Assembly (NCBI GenBank): GCA_016212705.1
Contig: JACREU010000120.1
Span: 1 to 37,833 of the forward strand
DNA: 37,833 nt
Direction: 5' to 3'
DNA from: Deltaproteobacteria bacterium
GTDB taxonomy: Bacteria > Desulfobacterota > GWC2-55-46
Shown: one piece after another, positions 9,403 to 20,191 of the stretch
Position numbering within the stretch: position 1 is the first letter of the stretch
Layout of the letters: each line of letters starts with the position of its first letter
Made by a program: the position numbers and the translations under genes
Notes under the pieces: model-generated
Told to the model about the DNA's origin: nothing
The model's input: only the letters and a program-made list of their open reading frames with translations
Databases searched by the model: none

Positions 9403-10956
9403 ATGATCGAAGACATAAAGGACATAGCCGAAGAGGAAGACTCCGAAGAGAACGGTCTCGAGCTCGACGAGGAAGAGATCGAGGAAGACGTCTCCGTTGA
9501 GCCTTCCGAGGAGCCCCGGCCTTCGGATTACGAGCACGCGCCGAGCGCGCTCGCCGACCCGGTAAAGGCGTACCTCCGGGAGATGGGGGCGGTCTTTCTC
9601 CTTTCAAGGGATGAGGAGGTGGGGCTTGCCAAGAGGATAGAGGAAGGCAAGCTCGCCATCACGAGGGAGTTCCTCGGCTCGAATATCATTATCGAAGAGC
9701 TCAAGAGCCTTGAGGCCCGCCTCTCAGAGAGGAGGGGGGGCGAAGAGGTCCTCGGCTTCGACGACGACGAGGGCTTTCTTACAGAGGACGAACAGGACCT
9801 CCGGGAGGTATTGGGCGAGATAAACGAGGCCGTAAAACTCTTCTCCAGGTCCTCGAACGCAAGGTACGCGGCCAAGGACGAGGCGAAGCTCGTAAAGGTA
9901 CTCCTCGATATCGAGAAGCGGGCCAATATCTGCGAGAGGACTATCGAGAGGCTCAAGAAAAGGGTCAACGAGATACGGAGGCAGAGGAAGAAGAAGGCCG
10001 CCGTGGAAAAGGCGCTCGGCATGACCGAGCGGGAGATATTGAAGGCGGCGGCGGACATCGCGAAGGGGAAGGAGCGCGCGCTCTTGGCGCGCGCCGGCGC
10101 ATTCGACGCGGGCCTTAAGGAGATAGAGTCTCTGAACGCCGAAATAGCCTCGCTCGAAGAGAGGAGCGGCCTCGACTACCACGGCCTGAGCGCCATGGTC
10201 AGGTCACTTTCCGTCTGGATAGGGCAGGTGGAGGCCGCCAAGGAAAAGCTCATAAAGGCCAACCTGCGCCTCGTTGTAAGCATCGCCCGCCGGTACACGA
10301 ACAGGGGCCTGCAGTTTCTCGACCTCGTCCAGGAGGGCAACATCGGCCTCATGAGGGCGGTCGAGAAGTTCGAGTACAGGAGGGGGTACAAGTTCTCGAC
10401 ATACGCGACCTGGTGGATACGCCAGGCGATATCGCGCTCCATAGCCGACCAGGCGCGGACCATACGCATCCCCGTCCACATGATAGAGACGATAAACAAG
10501 CTCGTCCGCATATCCCACTACCTCGTGCAGGATACCGGCAAGGAGCCGACGCCCGAGGAGCTCGCCGAGAAGATGAGCCTCCCCATAGACAAGATAAGAA
10601 AGATAATGAAGATAGCCAAGGAGCCGATATCCCTTGAGACGCCGGTGGGGGAGGACGGCGACAGCATGCTCGGCGACTTCATCGAGGACAAGGAGGCGGC
10701 GGTCCCGCACGACGAGATGATCTCGAACGACCTTACCGGCCACATGAACGAGGTGCTCTCCACCCTCTCCCCGAGGGAGGAGAAGGTCCTGCGCATGAGG
10801 TTCGGCATCGGCGAGAATAAGGACCACACGCTCGAAGAGGTCGGCGAGTACTTCAACGTGACGAGGGAGCGCATACGCCAGATAGAGGCGAAGGCGCTCC
10901 GTAAGCTCAGGCACCCGAAGAGGTGCAAGAAGCTCAAGACCTTCTCGGAGAGGTGA
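9403..10956 (+). CDS. rpoD: Primary RNA polymerase sigma factor (sigma-70)
   Basis: Region 2: [59 protein letters not shown]. Region 4: [46 protein letters not shown] 9403 is preferred over TTG 9391. Confidence 0.95.
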   Translation: MIEDIKDIAEEEDSEENGLELDEEEIEEDVSVEPSEEPRPSDYEHAPSALADPVKAYLREMGAVFLLSRDEEVGLAKRIEEGKLAITREFLGSNIIIEELKSLEARLSERRGGEEVLGFDDDEGFLTEDEQDLREVLGEINEAVKLFSRSSNARYAAKDEAKLVKVLLDIEKRANICERTIERLKKRVNEIRRQRKKKAAVEKALGMTEREILKAAADIAKGKERALLARAGAFDAGLKEIESLNAEIASLEERSGLDYHGLSAMVRSLSVWIGQVEAAKEKLIKANLRLVVSIARRYTNRGLQFLDLVQEGNIGLMRAVEKFEYRRGYKFSTYATWWIRQAISRSIADQARTIRIPVHMIETINKLVRISHYLVQDTGKEPTPEELAEKMSLPIDKIRKIMKIAKEPISLETPVGEDGDSMLGDFIEDKEAAVPHDEMISNDLTGHMNEVLSTLSPREEKVLRMRFGIGENKDHTLEEVGEYFNVTRERIRQIEAKALRKLRHPKRCKKLKTFSER

Positions 10957-11122
10957 CAAGGATCTGTCGTTTTTTGAGGGCCGGCAGGCAGATTATAGCG
11001 GGCAAGGCCTTGGAACGCATGTTTATTGACACACTACCCGCCGTAAAAGCCCTCGAAATTCCATGCTATTTTAAGTTTCAGTTTCAAGCAAGTAGTTTCA
11101 TTAAAAAAATCTAAATTTTTCC

Positions 11123-11150
11123 TTGACATATTTTAATTTAGCGGTATAAT
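11123..11150 (+). promoter_or_regulatory. Sigma-70 promoter for the pentaheme cytochrome gene
   Basis: TTGACA (11123-11128), 16-nt spacer, TATAAT (11145-11150). Exact consensus hexamers. Confidence 0.85.
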
Positions 11151-11207
11151 TCGAACAAGGTTTAAAGACCTGAAGGCTCAAGACGGGCCGCCAAGGTCAA
11201 GGCGATG

Positions 11208-11248
11208 GTGCCACAATACAACCTGCGAGTTGTATTGATGGCATTTTT
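11208..11248 (+). terminator. Intrinsic terminator in the 5' leader of the cytochrome gene (candidate attenuator)
   Basis: GTGCCA-C-AATACAAC / CTGCGA / GTTGTATT-GA-TGGCA followed by TTTTTTTT, located between the promoter and the ATG at 11280. Confidence 0.7.
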
Positions 11249-11279
11249 TTTGGAAAAAAATGAAACATGAGGTCATACC

Positions 11280-12257
11280 ATGAAAAGAATACTTTTCAGC
11301 CTCCTCGCAGTATCAGCCATCGCCGTAACGGCAGGCCCGTCTTACGCGGTAAGCGTTAACGATTATCCGGCCGGACAGGCGGCGAGCGGCATAGCAGGGT
11401 CCAGGCACAACATGGGCTCTCTCGGAAGCGTCGTCTCAGCTAACGGCACTACGGAAATATGCGTCTTCTGCCACACCCCACATCACACGAACACGGCGAA
11501 CGGATTAAAGCCGATGTGGAACAGGGGCACATCGGCCCCGACCTCCTTCACCGCATATGGGAATACCATAGGCGGCACTACGATAAACAATACAGACATA
11601 GGCTCGACGACACTTGCGTGTCTTAGCTGTCACGACGGCGTAACCACCTTCGACAACCTTGTGAACGCGCCAGGCAAGGGCGGCGTCGTCTCGGGCGGCT
11701 CGGACCTCGGCTGGAGGTTCAGGATGCCTGTCGGCAGTTACTTGACTGCGGCCGCCGACCACTTCTCGGCATCCCAGTGTACCGCCTGCCACGGCACAGG
11801 CGGCCTTTATACGGACAACGACCTCACGTCGAGGCTCGTAATCGGCATGGACCTCTCGAACGACCATCCGGTCTCTGTCGCCTACAACACCAACAGGGCG
11901 GGCCTGCGCGCCACGAACACGACGATCAACTCCATAGACCTTACCAGCGAAATGGCCTCTTCCGCGGCCACCGCGTTTACCGGCAACCTCGCGCAGAACA
12001 GGTGGGCGGTCAAAGGGTTCATCTCCAGTACGGCGACTATATCGGACCTTCTCCGCGACGGCAAGGTCGAGTGCTCTTCCTGCCACGACCCGCACTTCAG
12101 GAACCTCTCATGGGACGAGGCTGAGCCGACCTGGGGCGACGAAGGCGGTTTCCTCACCTACTGTACGGCGGGCGAGGGTTGCGCGGACGGCCAGTTCCTG
12201 AGGCGTGTCGGCGGCAACACCGGCTCCGGCGTCTGCAGGACCTGCCACGAGAAGTAA
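11280..12257 (+). CDS. Secreted pentaheme c-type cytochrome (CXXCH family)
   Basis: Signal peptide MKRILFSLLAVSAIAVTAGPSYA. Five heme motifs: CVFCH, CLSCH, CTACH, CSSCH, CRTCH. Confidence 0.88.
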   Translation: MKRILFSLLAVSAIAVTAGPSYAVSVNDYPAGQAASGIAGSRHNMGSLGSVVSANGTTEICVFCHTPHHTNTANGLKPMWNRGTSAPTSFTAYGNTIGGTTINNTDIGSTTLACLSCHDGVTTFDNLVNAPGKGGVVSGGSDLGWRFRMPVGSYLTAAADHFSASQCTACHGTGGLYTDNDLTSRLVIGMDLSNDHPVSVAYNTNRAGLRATNTTINSIDLTSEMASSAATAFTGNLAQNRWAVKGFISSTATISDLLRDGKVECSSCHDPHFRNLSWDEAEPTWGDEGGFLTYCTAGEGCADGQFLRRVGGNTGSGVCRTCHEK

Positions 12258-12304
12258 GCGGACCGGCGCCGGTTCTCCGGCGCGGACGCTATAAGATAAA
12301 TACC

Positions 12305-12337
12305 AAAGGCGACAGACCGAAAGGCCTGTCGCCTTTT
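12305..12337 (+). terminator. Intrinsic terminator after the cytochrome gene
   Basis: AAAGGCGACAGaCC-GAAA-GGcCTGTCGCCTTTTT hairpin with a T-tract. Confidence 0.85.
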
Positions 12338-12560
12338 TATTTGGACCGGATGATGGTAAGAGAGTCTCGGGGGGCAGGGGGGGGAGGGGGGACTTCAGGG
12401 CGCAGTCCCCGGTCCTTGCCCAAAAAAACATGGAGGTATTACAGCAGGTCCCTTTTGACGCGTTACAGTCCCTTGAAGGTTTCGCGGGTAACGGGGGCTT
12501 ACAGAAGCGCCTCGCGAGGCACGGAGGTCTTTTTATCGACGGGCAAGGGCTTGAATGCGC

Positions 12561-13043
12561 TCAGGGCGAGGCTGGGGCGGAAGCCGGGGCAACGGGGGCT
12601 TCGTCGGGGGGCGGCGCAGGCGCCGCGTTCTTCATCTCTGCCTCTTTTGTGAGGAGCCTGTCGACGCGCTTTTGCATGTTGTTAAGCTTTATCATCATCT
12701 CGTTCGCCTCGCTCCCCCTCATATTTGTGAATATGACGAGCTTCAACTCCGACATGTCCTTCATGAGCGCGTCGAGGTCGGCCTTCAAGCCGTCGAGCTT
12801 TGACTGGGCCGAGTCCTTCTCCGCCTTGAGCATGATGTACCTGCCGGTAAGGTCGCTCAAGGTCTTGCCGCGATCGGCAAGCCTCTGCTCAAGAATCTTA
12901 ACATCCGTAGACCTGGCGGTCTTCTCGGCCTTGAGCTTCCCGGAGATATTTCCAATGTTCTCTTCGTATGCGCCCCTGGAGACGCATCCGGCGAAAACGA
13001 GCGTTAATGCGGTAAAGAGGAGCAGGTATCGGGCCATATCCAT
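12561..13043 (-). CDS. Coiled-coil lipoprotein of unknown function
   Basis: MARYLLLFTALTLVFAGC lipobox, heptad-rich body, Pro/Ala-rich C-terminus. Confidence 0.7.
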   Translation of the reverse strand: MDMARYLLLFTALTLVFAGCVSRGAYEENIGNISGKLKAEKTARSTDVKILEQRLADRGKTLSDLTGRYIMLKAEKDSAQSKLDGLKADLDALMKDMSELKLVIFTNMRGSEANEMMIKLNNMQKRVDRLLTKEAEMKNAAPAPPPDEAPVAPASAPASP

Positions 13044-13182
13044 TCTCGCTGATATTTTTATTGTAGATAGTACCAGAAAAACGCCTTTGTGTGAACAGGT
13101 TTCAGCTTGTCGGGGGCGGTCCGGAAAAAGCCGGATGTGATGGCCTGCGAGCCTTTACCGGGCGTCGTTTTCCTTATTTGAG

Positions 13183-13210
13183 TTGACTTTAGGGTCGCTT
13201 CTGGTATAAT
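13183..13210 (+). promoter_or_regulatory. Extended -10 sigma-70 promoter for rpsU
   Basis: TTGACT (13183-13188), 16 nt, TGG-TATAAT (13205-13210), upstream of the rpsU start. Confidence 0.75.
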
Positions 13211-13328
13211 TCGTGGGTTCGGTGGCGAAAGACGGATATCCCTGATGACGCCCGTTGGAGGTTGCGTAAGGCATTTCTCGTAGCCGCGCCGTTGTTTTGA
13301 CAGACCAATATTTTTCCTTGCAGAGGGG

Positions 13329-13544
13329 GTGTTACTTTTGTCAGAGGTAAAGGTATACGACGACCAGCTCGAGAAGGCGCTTAAGATATTGAAGCGCAAG
13401 CTCGCGCAGGACGGGACCTTCAAGGAGATAAAGAAGAGAAGGTTTTATGAGAAGCCCTGCGTGAAGAAGAAGAGGAAACGTCAGGAGGCGGCAAAACGCC
13501 GCGCCAAGGCGTCGAAGAAGAGCGCGAGAAGGGTGCAGGAGTAA
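13329..13544 (+). CDS. rpsU: 30S ribosomal protein S21
   Basis: VKVYDDQLEKALKILKRKLAQDGTFKEIKKRRFYEKPCVKKKRKRQEAAKRR: S21. The true start may be the TTG at 13338. Confidence 0.93.
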   Translation: MLLLSEVKVYDDQLEKALKILKRKLAQDGTFKEIKKRRFYEKPCVKKKRKRQEAAKRRAKASKKSARRVQE

Positions 13545-13564
13545 GCGCCCTCGACATTACACTT

Positions 13565-13597
13565 AAAAGCCCCGCCGAAAGGCGGGGCTTTTTTTTG
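13565..13597 (+). terminator. Intrinsic terminator after rpsU
   Basis: AAAAGCCCCGCC-GAAA-GGCGGGGCTTTTTTTT, 12-bp perfect stem. Confidence 0.93.
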
Positions 13598-13625
13598 GCG
13601 CAGAGATTTATATTTCGTGCGAAAA

Positions 13626-14020
13626 GCCTTTTGCGCCCTGCCGGGCTTTTTTCGGCATGGGGCTTCTCGCTACGCCCTCCCCTGCCCACGCGCTCGCCTC
13701 CGCCTCCCTTAGGCGCTCTCCGCCATGCGCCTGTGTATTGGTAAAACAGAACAAAGAATCTTTTTTGTTTTTCAGAAATCCCAGGCATAGGGTGAAGCGA
13801 CCTTAAGGGAGGAAGTGATGAGCGAGCCGAGGAAGTAAAAAGGCGCGAAGCGCCCTAAGCGGCGAGCGGTCCTCGCCGGACTGGCAAATCCGTATCGGAC
13901 AACTGTGCTTCAGGTAGACTTAAGTAACCCGATTTGAAATTGGCCCCGCGCCGAGCGGGGGAGGGGGAGGACGGAGCGAGAAGCCCTATGCCGAAAAAAG
14001 CCCGGCAGGGCGCAAAAGGC
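13626..14020. repeat. ~395-bp element bounded by 45-bp near-identical inverted repeats (MITE-like)
   Basis: Left arm 13626-13670 (GCCTTTTGCGCCCTGCCGGGCTTTTTTCGGCATGGGGCTTCTCGC) is the reverse complement of 13976-14020 with one mismatch. Weaker complementarity continues inward. Confidence 0.8.
13864..13896. repeat. Dispersed repeat module, copy 1
   Basis: GAGCGGTCCTCGCCGGACTGGCAAATCCGTATC; 32/33 identical to 27276-27308. Confidence 0.8.
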
Positions 14021-14122
14021 CTTGGGCAGAAGACTCGAATAAACAAGACCACGGTCATGTCGAGTACGAATTGCATGGTTTAGATTGCAAACCTGAACCC
14101 CGCAAGTATCGGGCAAAGGCCT

Positions 14123-14150
14123 GAGATTGCTTCGCTCCGCTCGCAATGAC
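14123..14150. repeat. Dispersed GAGATTGCTTCGCTCCGCTCGCAATGAC repeat
   Basis: Resembles 27411-27438 (GAGATTGCTTCACTTCGCCCACAATGAC) and the reverse-complement half motif GTCATTGCGAGGA at 33504-33516. Confidence 0.75.
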
Positions 14151-14167
14151 GAAGCGGAACCCCCCCC

Positions 14168-16150
<1,983 letters not shown>

Positions 16151-16397
16151 TTATGCCTCCTTATTTCAAGGTGAAATCGTCAGGGACCACCTGAAAAGAT
16201 ACCCCAACGGAAGCGGGGTGTCAAGAATCGGGTCCTCGTTGGACGGGCAAAGTCAGACCCAATGGTAATGGAATTGATATGGCAAAAGGTACGTTTTGAG
16301 AACCGGCCGTACGCCGAGTACCGCCGAGCGGTTGCATAAACCCCTATAATGTGTTAAAAATTTAACCTACGGGCCTGCATCCGCCCTGATTGCCCAT

Positions 16398-16685
16398 ATG
16401 AACTTCGGTCTCAACCAGAACATAAGCCATAACGGCGAGGTCTATCACATCCAGACCGAGGACGGCGGCAGAATGAACCCGGTCGTCACGACGGTCCTTT
16501 TCAAGGGCGGGTCGATAGTTACCTCAAAAAAGACCGCCTATGAGGACATACTCAAGTCGGAGAAGCTCGACGTCGTCATCAACGAGATAATCAGGGAACA
16601 GCATACGCTCGTCCTTAAGCAGTTGAAGTCAGGTCTTTTCGAGCGGAAAAAAACCGAGGAAGGCGAAGACAAGGGATGCCCATAA
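16398..16685 (+). CDS. Small hypothetical protein
   Basis: 95 aa (NFGLNQNISHNGEVYHIQTEDGGRMNPVVTTVLFKGGSIVTSKKTAYEDIL...). Its end overlaps the hisS start, consistent with translational coupling. Confidence 0.7.
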   Translation: MNFGLNQNISHNGEVYHIQTEDGGRMNPVVTTVLFKGGSIVTSKKTAYEDILKSEKLDVVINEIIREQHTLVLKQLKSGLFERKKTEEGEDKGCP

Positions 16686-17920
16686 CGGCGATAAGGGGCT
16701 TTAACGACATACTCCCGGGCGATTCCGATATATGGAGGAGGATCGAGAGCGAGGCCTACCGGATATTCTCCGGGTACGGCTTCTCGGAGATAAGGACGCC
16801 GGTCGCCGAGAAGGCCGAGCTCTTTTTGCGCTCAATAGGAGAGACGACGGATATAGTCGAAAAAGAGATGTACACCTTCGAGGACAGGCACGGAGACCCG
16901 CTCGCCTTAAGGCCCGAGGGCACGGCCCCGGTCGTGAGGGCCTACATAGAGCACAAACTATATATTGCGCCGGTCTCAAAGCTCTACTACACGGGTCCGA
17001 TGTTCCGCTACGAGAGGCCGCAGAAGGGGAGATACCGCCAGTTCTACCAGATAGGGGCCGAGGTGATGGGCGACGACTCCCCCCGCGCGGACGCTGAGGC
17101 CTTGTCGATGCTCATGTCGTTTTTCGCGAATATAGGCGTAGCCGGCGTGGAGCTCCAGATAAACTCGTTGGGGGACGCCGATTGCAGGCCCGCGTATAAA
17201 GAGAAACTGAAGGCGTATCTCGCCGGGGTCAAGGGTTCTCTCTGTGAGAACTGCCTCCGGAGGATGGATACCAACCCCCTCCGTGCGCTCGACTGCAAGG
17301 CATCGGGTTGCATCGAGGCCACAAAGGACGCGCCGTCCATAGTGGACTCGCTCTGCGAAGGGTGCGCCTCTCACTTCGGGACCGTCAGGAAATACCTTGC
17401 CCTCTCCGGGATAGAGGCGCGGATAAACCCGAGGATGGTCCGCGGGCTCGACTACTACACGAAGACGACCTTCGAGATAACCTCAACCGCCCTCGGCTCC
17501 CAGAACGCGGTAGCCGCCGGCGGCAGGTACGACGGGCTGGTCAAGGAGCTCGGCGGCCCCGAGACCCCGTGCTTCGGCTTCGCCATAGGCATGGAGAGGG
17601 TCGCGCTCATACTCAAGGAGACCTCCGCTCTCGCGGGAAGGCCCCTTACGGTCTTCATCGCCTTAGGTGAAAAGGCCGAGGCGGCGTCCATCCCCATACT
17701 CAGGTCCTGGAGGGAAAAGGGGATCAAGGTGATGGAGGAGTTCTCGCCGGGGTCTTTAAAGAGCAGGATGAAACGGGCGGACAGGCTTGGCGCGCGATAC
17801 ACCGTGATAATGGGCGACGACGAGCTCGCCAAAGGCGAGGTCGCGGTAAAGGACATGTTGACCTCGGCGCAGGAGAGGTTGTCTTTTGACGCCGCTTTGA
17901 CGAGGATACTATCGGAATAA
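16676..17920 (+). CDS. hisS: Histidyl-tRNA synthetase
   Basis: RGFNDILPGDSDIW, RPEGTAPVVRAYIEHKLY, YYTGPMFRYERPQKGRYRQFYQIGAE, RGLDYYTKTTFEI. Confidence 0.96.
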   Translation: MPITAIRGFNDILPGDSDIWRRIESEAYRIFSGYGFSEIRTPVAEKAELFLRSIGETTDIVEKEMYTFEDRHGDPLALRPEGTAPVVRAYIEHKLYIAPVSKLYYTGPMFRYERPQKGRYRQFYQIGAEVMGDDSPRADAEALSMLMSFFANIGVAGVELQINSLGDADCRPAYKEKLKAYLAGVKGSLCENCLRRMDTNPLRALDCKASGCIEATKDAPSIVDSLCEGCASHFGTVRKYLALSGIEARINPRMVRGLDYYTKTTFEITSTALGSQNAVAAGGRYDGLVKELGGPETPCFGFAIGMERVALILKETSALAGRPLTVFIALGEKAEAASIPILRSWREKGIKVMEEFSPGSLKSRMKRADRLGARYTVIMGDDELAKGEVAVKDMLTSAQERLSFDAALTRILSE

Positions 17921-18064
17921 AGGCTACCTCCAAAAATTAGATATTTTTTCTGAGGTCAAGGAAGGGCGGAAATAAAAAGCGCAGCATATATGGTAATATG
18001 TGAGCATTTTTGTTTCCGACCTGACGCAGAGATCAGGAAAAAGAGCAATTTTTAGATGTAGCCT
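17921..18064 (+). other. Candidate structured leader RNA or intergenic element closed by a long-range stem
   Basis: AGGCTAC (17921-17927) pairs with GTAGCCT (18058-18064), and AAAAAT (17932-17937) with ATTTTT (18048-18053). Internal hairpins CATAT/ATATG and CCTGA/TCAGG. Confidence 0.35.
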
Positions 18065-18075
18065 AAAAGGTTAAA

Positions 18076-18336
18076 ATGGACCCGTCATACTTCAATTCGA
18101 CACTAGTAGTCCTCGGTGCGTTCGCCATATTCCTCCTCGTATCCGTAGGCGTCATACTCGTCCTCTGGATAGCCATGCCCTTCTCGGTCTTCGGCACCAA
18201 GCCGCTCCTTAAAAAGCTCATAGAGGAGCAGGAAAAGACGAACAGGCTTTTGAAGGCCCTCCTCGACGCGTCCATCTGCAGGGAGGCGTATAAAGAAAAA
18301 GACGAAATTGCCGAAAAAAGAGATGGACTGCATTAG
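18076..18336 (+). CDS. Small single-pass membrane protein, unknown function
   Basis: Hydrophobic LVVLGAFAIFLLVSVGVILVLWIAM followed by a charged tail; lies in the hisS-gspE gap. Confidence 0.6.
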   Translation: MDPSYFNSTLVVLGAFAIFLLVSVGVILVLWIAMPFSVFGTKPLLKKLIEEQEKTNRLLKALLDASICREAYKEKDEIAEKRDGLH

Positions 18337-18396
18337 CGGCGGGTTTAGAGGGATTTAAGCGTTTTTAATGCGCCGCGAGGCGAAGAAAGCCGTAGG

Positions 18397-20184
18397 ATGA
18401 CCGAAAAGAAGGCCCTTACAATCGAGTTCGTAACATCGCTCCTCAGGAAAAAGAAGCTTATCGGAGAGGCCGAGGAGAGGGAGATACTTATCCGCGGCGA
18501 GGGGCAGAGGGCGCGGATCAAAAAGTCCCAGGAGTCGATGTACTCCGCCAAGAGACAGACGGTTGCCGAGTTTGTCTCGCCCGCCGAGGTCGTCGCCTCA
18601 TTAGGCCTTCCGCTCGTAACCGACCCCAAAAAGACCCTCACCGAGGACATGATAACCGAGGTCATCGCCGAAGAGGTCGGCCTCCCGTACAGGAAGATAG
18701 ACCCGTTAAAGCTAAACCTCGACATCGTCACCTCGCACATACCGAGGCCGTTCGCGCAGAGATACCTCGTCGTCCCGATAGAAGAGAAAGACCGCGTCGT
18801 GACGCTCGCGGTCGCCGACCCTTTCAACCTCGAGGCCGTGGAGAGCCTTAAGGCCACGAGGAAGATGAAGGTCGACCTCGTCTTGAGCTCGAAGTCCGAC
18901 ATACTGAAGATCGTCCGCGAGTTCTACGGCTTCAGGTACTCCGTCGGCGCGGCTGAAAAAGAGTTCTCGCACTCGACCGAATTAGGCAACCTCGAGCAGT
19001 ACGTGAGGCTCAAGGGGGCGGTCGAGCTCGACGCGACGGACCAGCACATCGTAAACGCCGTCGAGTACCTCCTCCATTACGCCTACGACCAGCGGGCGAG
19101 CGACATCCACATCGAGCCCAAGAGGGACCGCTCGCACGTCCGGCTCCGCATAGACGGCGTCCTCCACTACATACACACGATACCGAAGGTCGTCCACCCG
19201 TCGATCCTCTCGCGCATAAAGATGCTATCGAGGATGGATATAGCTGAAAAGAGAAAGCCGCAGGACGGGCGCATCAAGACCGAGTCGAGGGGGAGGGAAA
19301 TAGAGCTCAGGGTCTCTACGCTCCCGACGGCGTTCGGAGAGAAGGTCGTAATAAGGATATTCGACCCCGAGGTCCTCTTCCAGGACTTGAGCGGCCTCGG
19401 GTTTTTCCCGTCAGAGCTCGACGTCTTTAACTCGTTCATCAAAAGGACGTACGGCATCGTGCTTGTCACAGGCCCTACCGGGTCCGGCAAGACGACTACG
19501 CTGTACTCGGCGCTCAAATCGCTTTCATCGCCTGAAGTGAACATCGTTACGATCGAGGACCCGATAGAGATGATAGTGGAGGAGTTCAACCAGGTCGGGG
19601 TCCAGCCCCAGATAGGCGTAGACTTCGCCGGGTCGCTCCGCACCATACTCCGCCAGGACCCGGACATCATCATGGTCGGCGAGATAAGGGACAAGGAGAC
19701 CGCGGATAACGCCGTGCAGGCCGCGCTCACCGGACACCTCGTATTCTCAACGCTCCACACGAACGACGCGCCCTCATCCGTCACGCGGCTCATGGACCTG
19801 GGCGTCCCCGGGTTCCTCATAAACTCGACTGTCGTCGGCATCATAGCCCAGCGGCTGGTGCGGAAGATATGCTCGAACTGCAGGAAGACGAGGGTCCTGA
19901 AACCCGAGGAGGTCGAGTACTTAAGGCTCAAGGAAAAGGAGTACAGGGTCTATTACGGCGAGGGTTGCACGGAGTGCAGGGGGACGGGCTACAAGGGCAG
20001 GACCGGCGTATTCGAGATAATGGATTTTTCAGACAAGATAAAGGCGATAGTCGCCAAGACCTCCGACTCTACTGTAATACAAAAGGCCGCGCGCGCCGAA
20101 GGCATGTCGGTCCTCCGCGAGTCGGCCATAAGGAAGATGCTGCAGGGCGTAACCACTTACGAGGAGGTCATCTCCGTCACATGA
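18397..20184 (+). CDS. GspE/PilB-family type II secretion / type IV pilus assembly ATPase
   Basis: GspE N-terminal domain, LVTGPTGSGKTTTLYSALK, EDPIEMIVEEFNQVGVQPQIGVDFAGSLRTILRQDPDIIMVGEIRDKETA, tetracysteine CSNCRKT...CTECRGTGYKGRTGVFEI. Confidence 0.93.
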   Translation: MTEKKALTIEFVTSLLRKKKLIGEAEEREILIRGEGQRARIKKSQESMYSAKRQTVAEFVSPAEVVASLGLPLVTDPKKTLTEDMITEVIAEEVGLPYRKIDPLKLNLDIVTSHIPRPFAQRYLVVPIEEKDRVVTLAVADPFNLEAVESLKATRKMKVDLVLSSKSDILKIVREFYGFRYSVGAAEKEFSHSTELGNLEQYVRLKGAVELDATDQHIVNAVEYLLHYAYDQRASDIHIEPKRDRSHVRLRIDGVLHYIHTIPKVVHPSILSRIKMLSRMDIAEKRKPQDGRIKTESRGREIELRVSTLPTAFGEKVVIRIFDPEVLFQDLSGLGFFPSELDVFNSFIKRTYGIVLVTGPTGSGKTTTLYSALKSLSSPEVNIVTIEDPIEMIVEEFNQVGVQPQIGVDFAGSLRTILRQDPDIIMVGEIRDKETADNAVQAALTGHLVFSTLHTNDAPSSVTRLMDLGVPGFLINSTVVGIIAQRLVRKICSNCRKTRVLKPEEVEYLRLKEKEYRVYYGEGCTECRGTGYKGRTGVFEIMDFSDKIKAIVAKTSDSTVIQKAARAEGMSVLRESAIRKMLQGVTTYEEVISVT

Positions 20185-20191
20185 GGAAATC

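Noticed and set aside
10923-11114. 63-aa ORF overlapping the end of rpoD
   Set aside because: Mostly out-of-frame overlap with rpoD and AT-rich intergenic sequence; no ribosome-binding site or family resemblance.
11157-11250. Canonical GEMM (c-di-GMP/cGAMP) riboswitch upstream of the cytochrome
   Set aside because: The conserved CGCAAAGCC-type core and tetraloop receptor arrangement are not visible. Retained only as an unclassified attenuator candidate.
13855-14146. Minus-strand ORFs of 73 and 78 aa in the rpsU-acs gap
   Set aside because: They lie inside the inverted-repeat element and dispersed repeats, with no domain signature.
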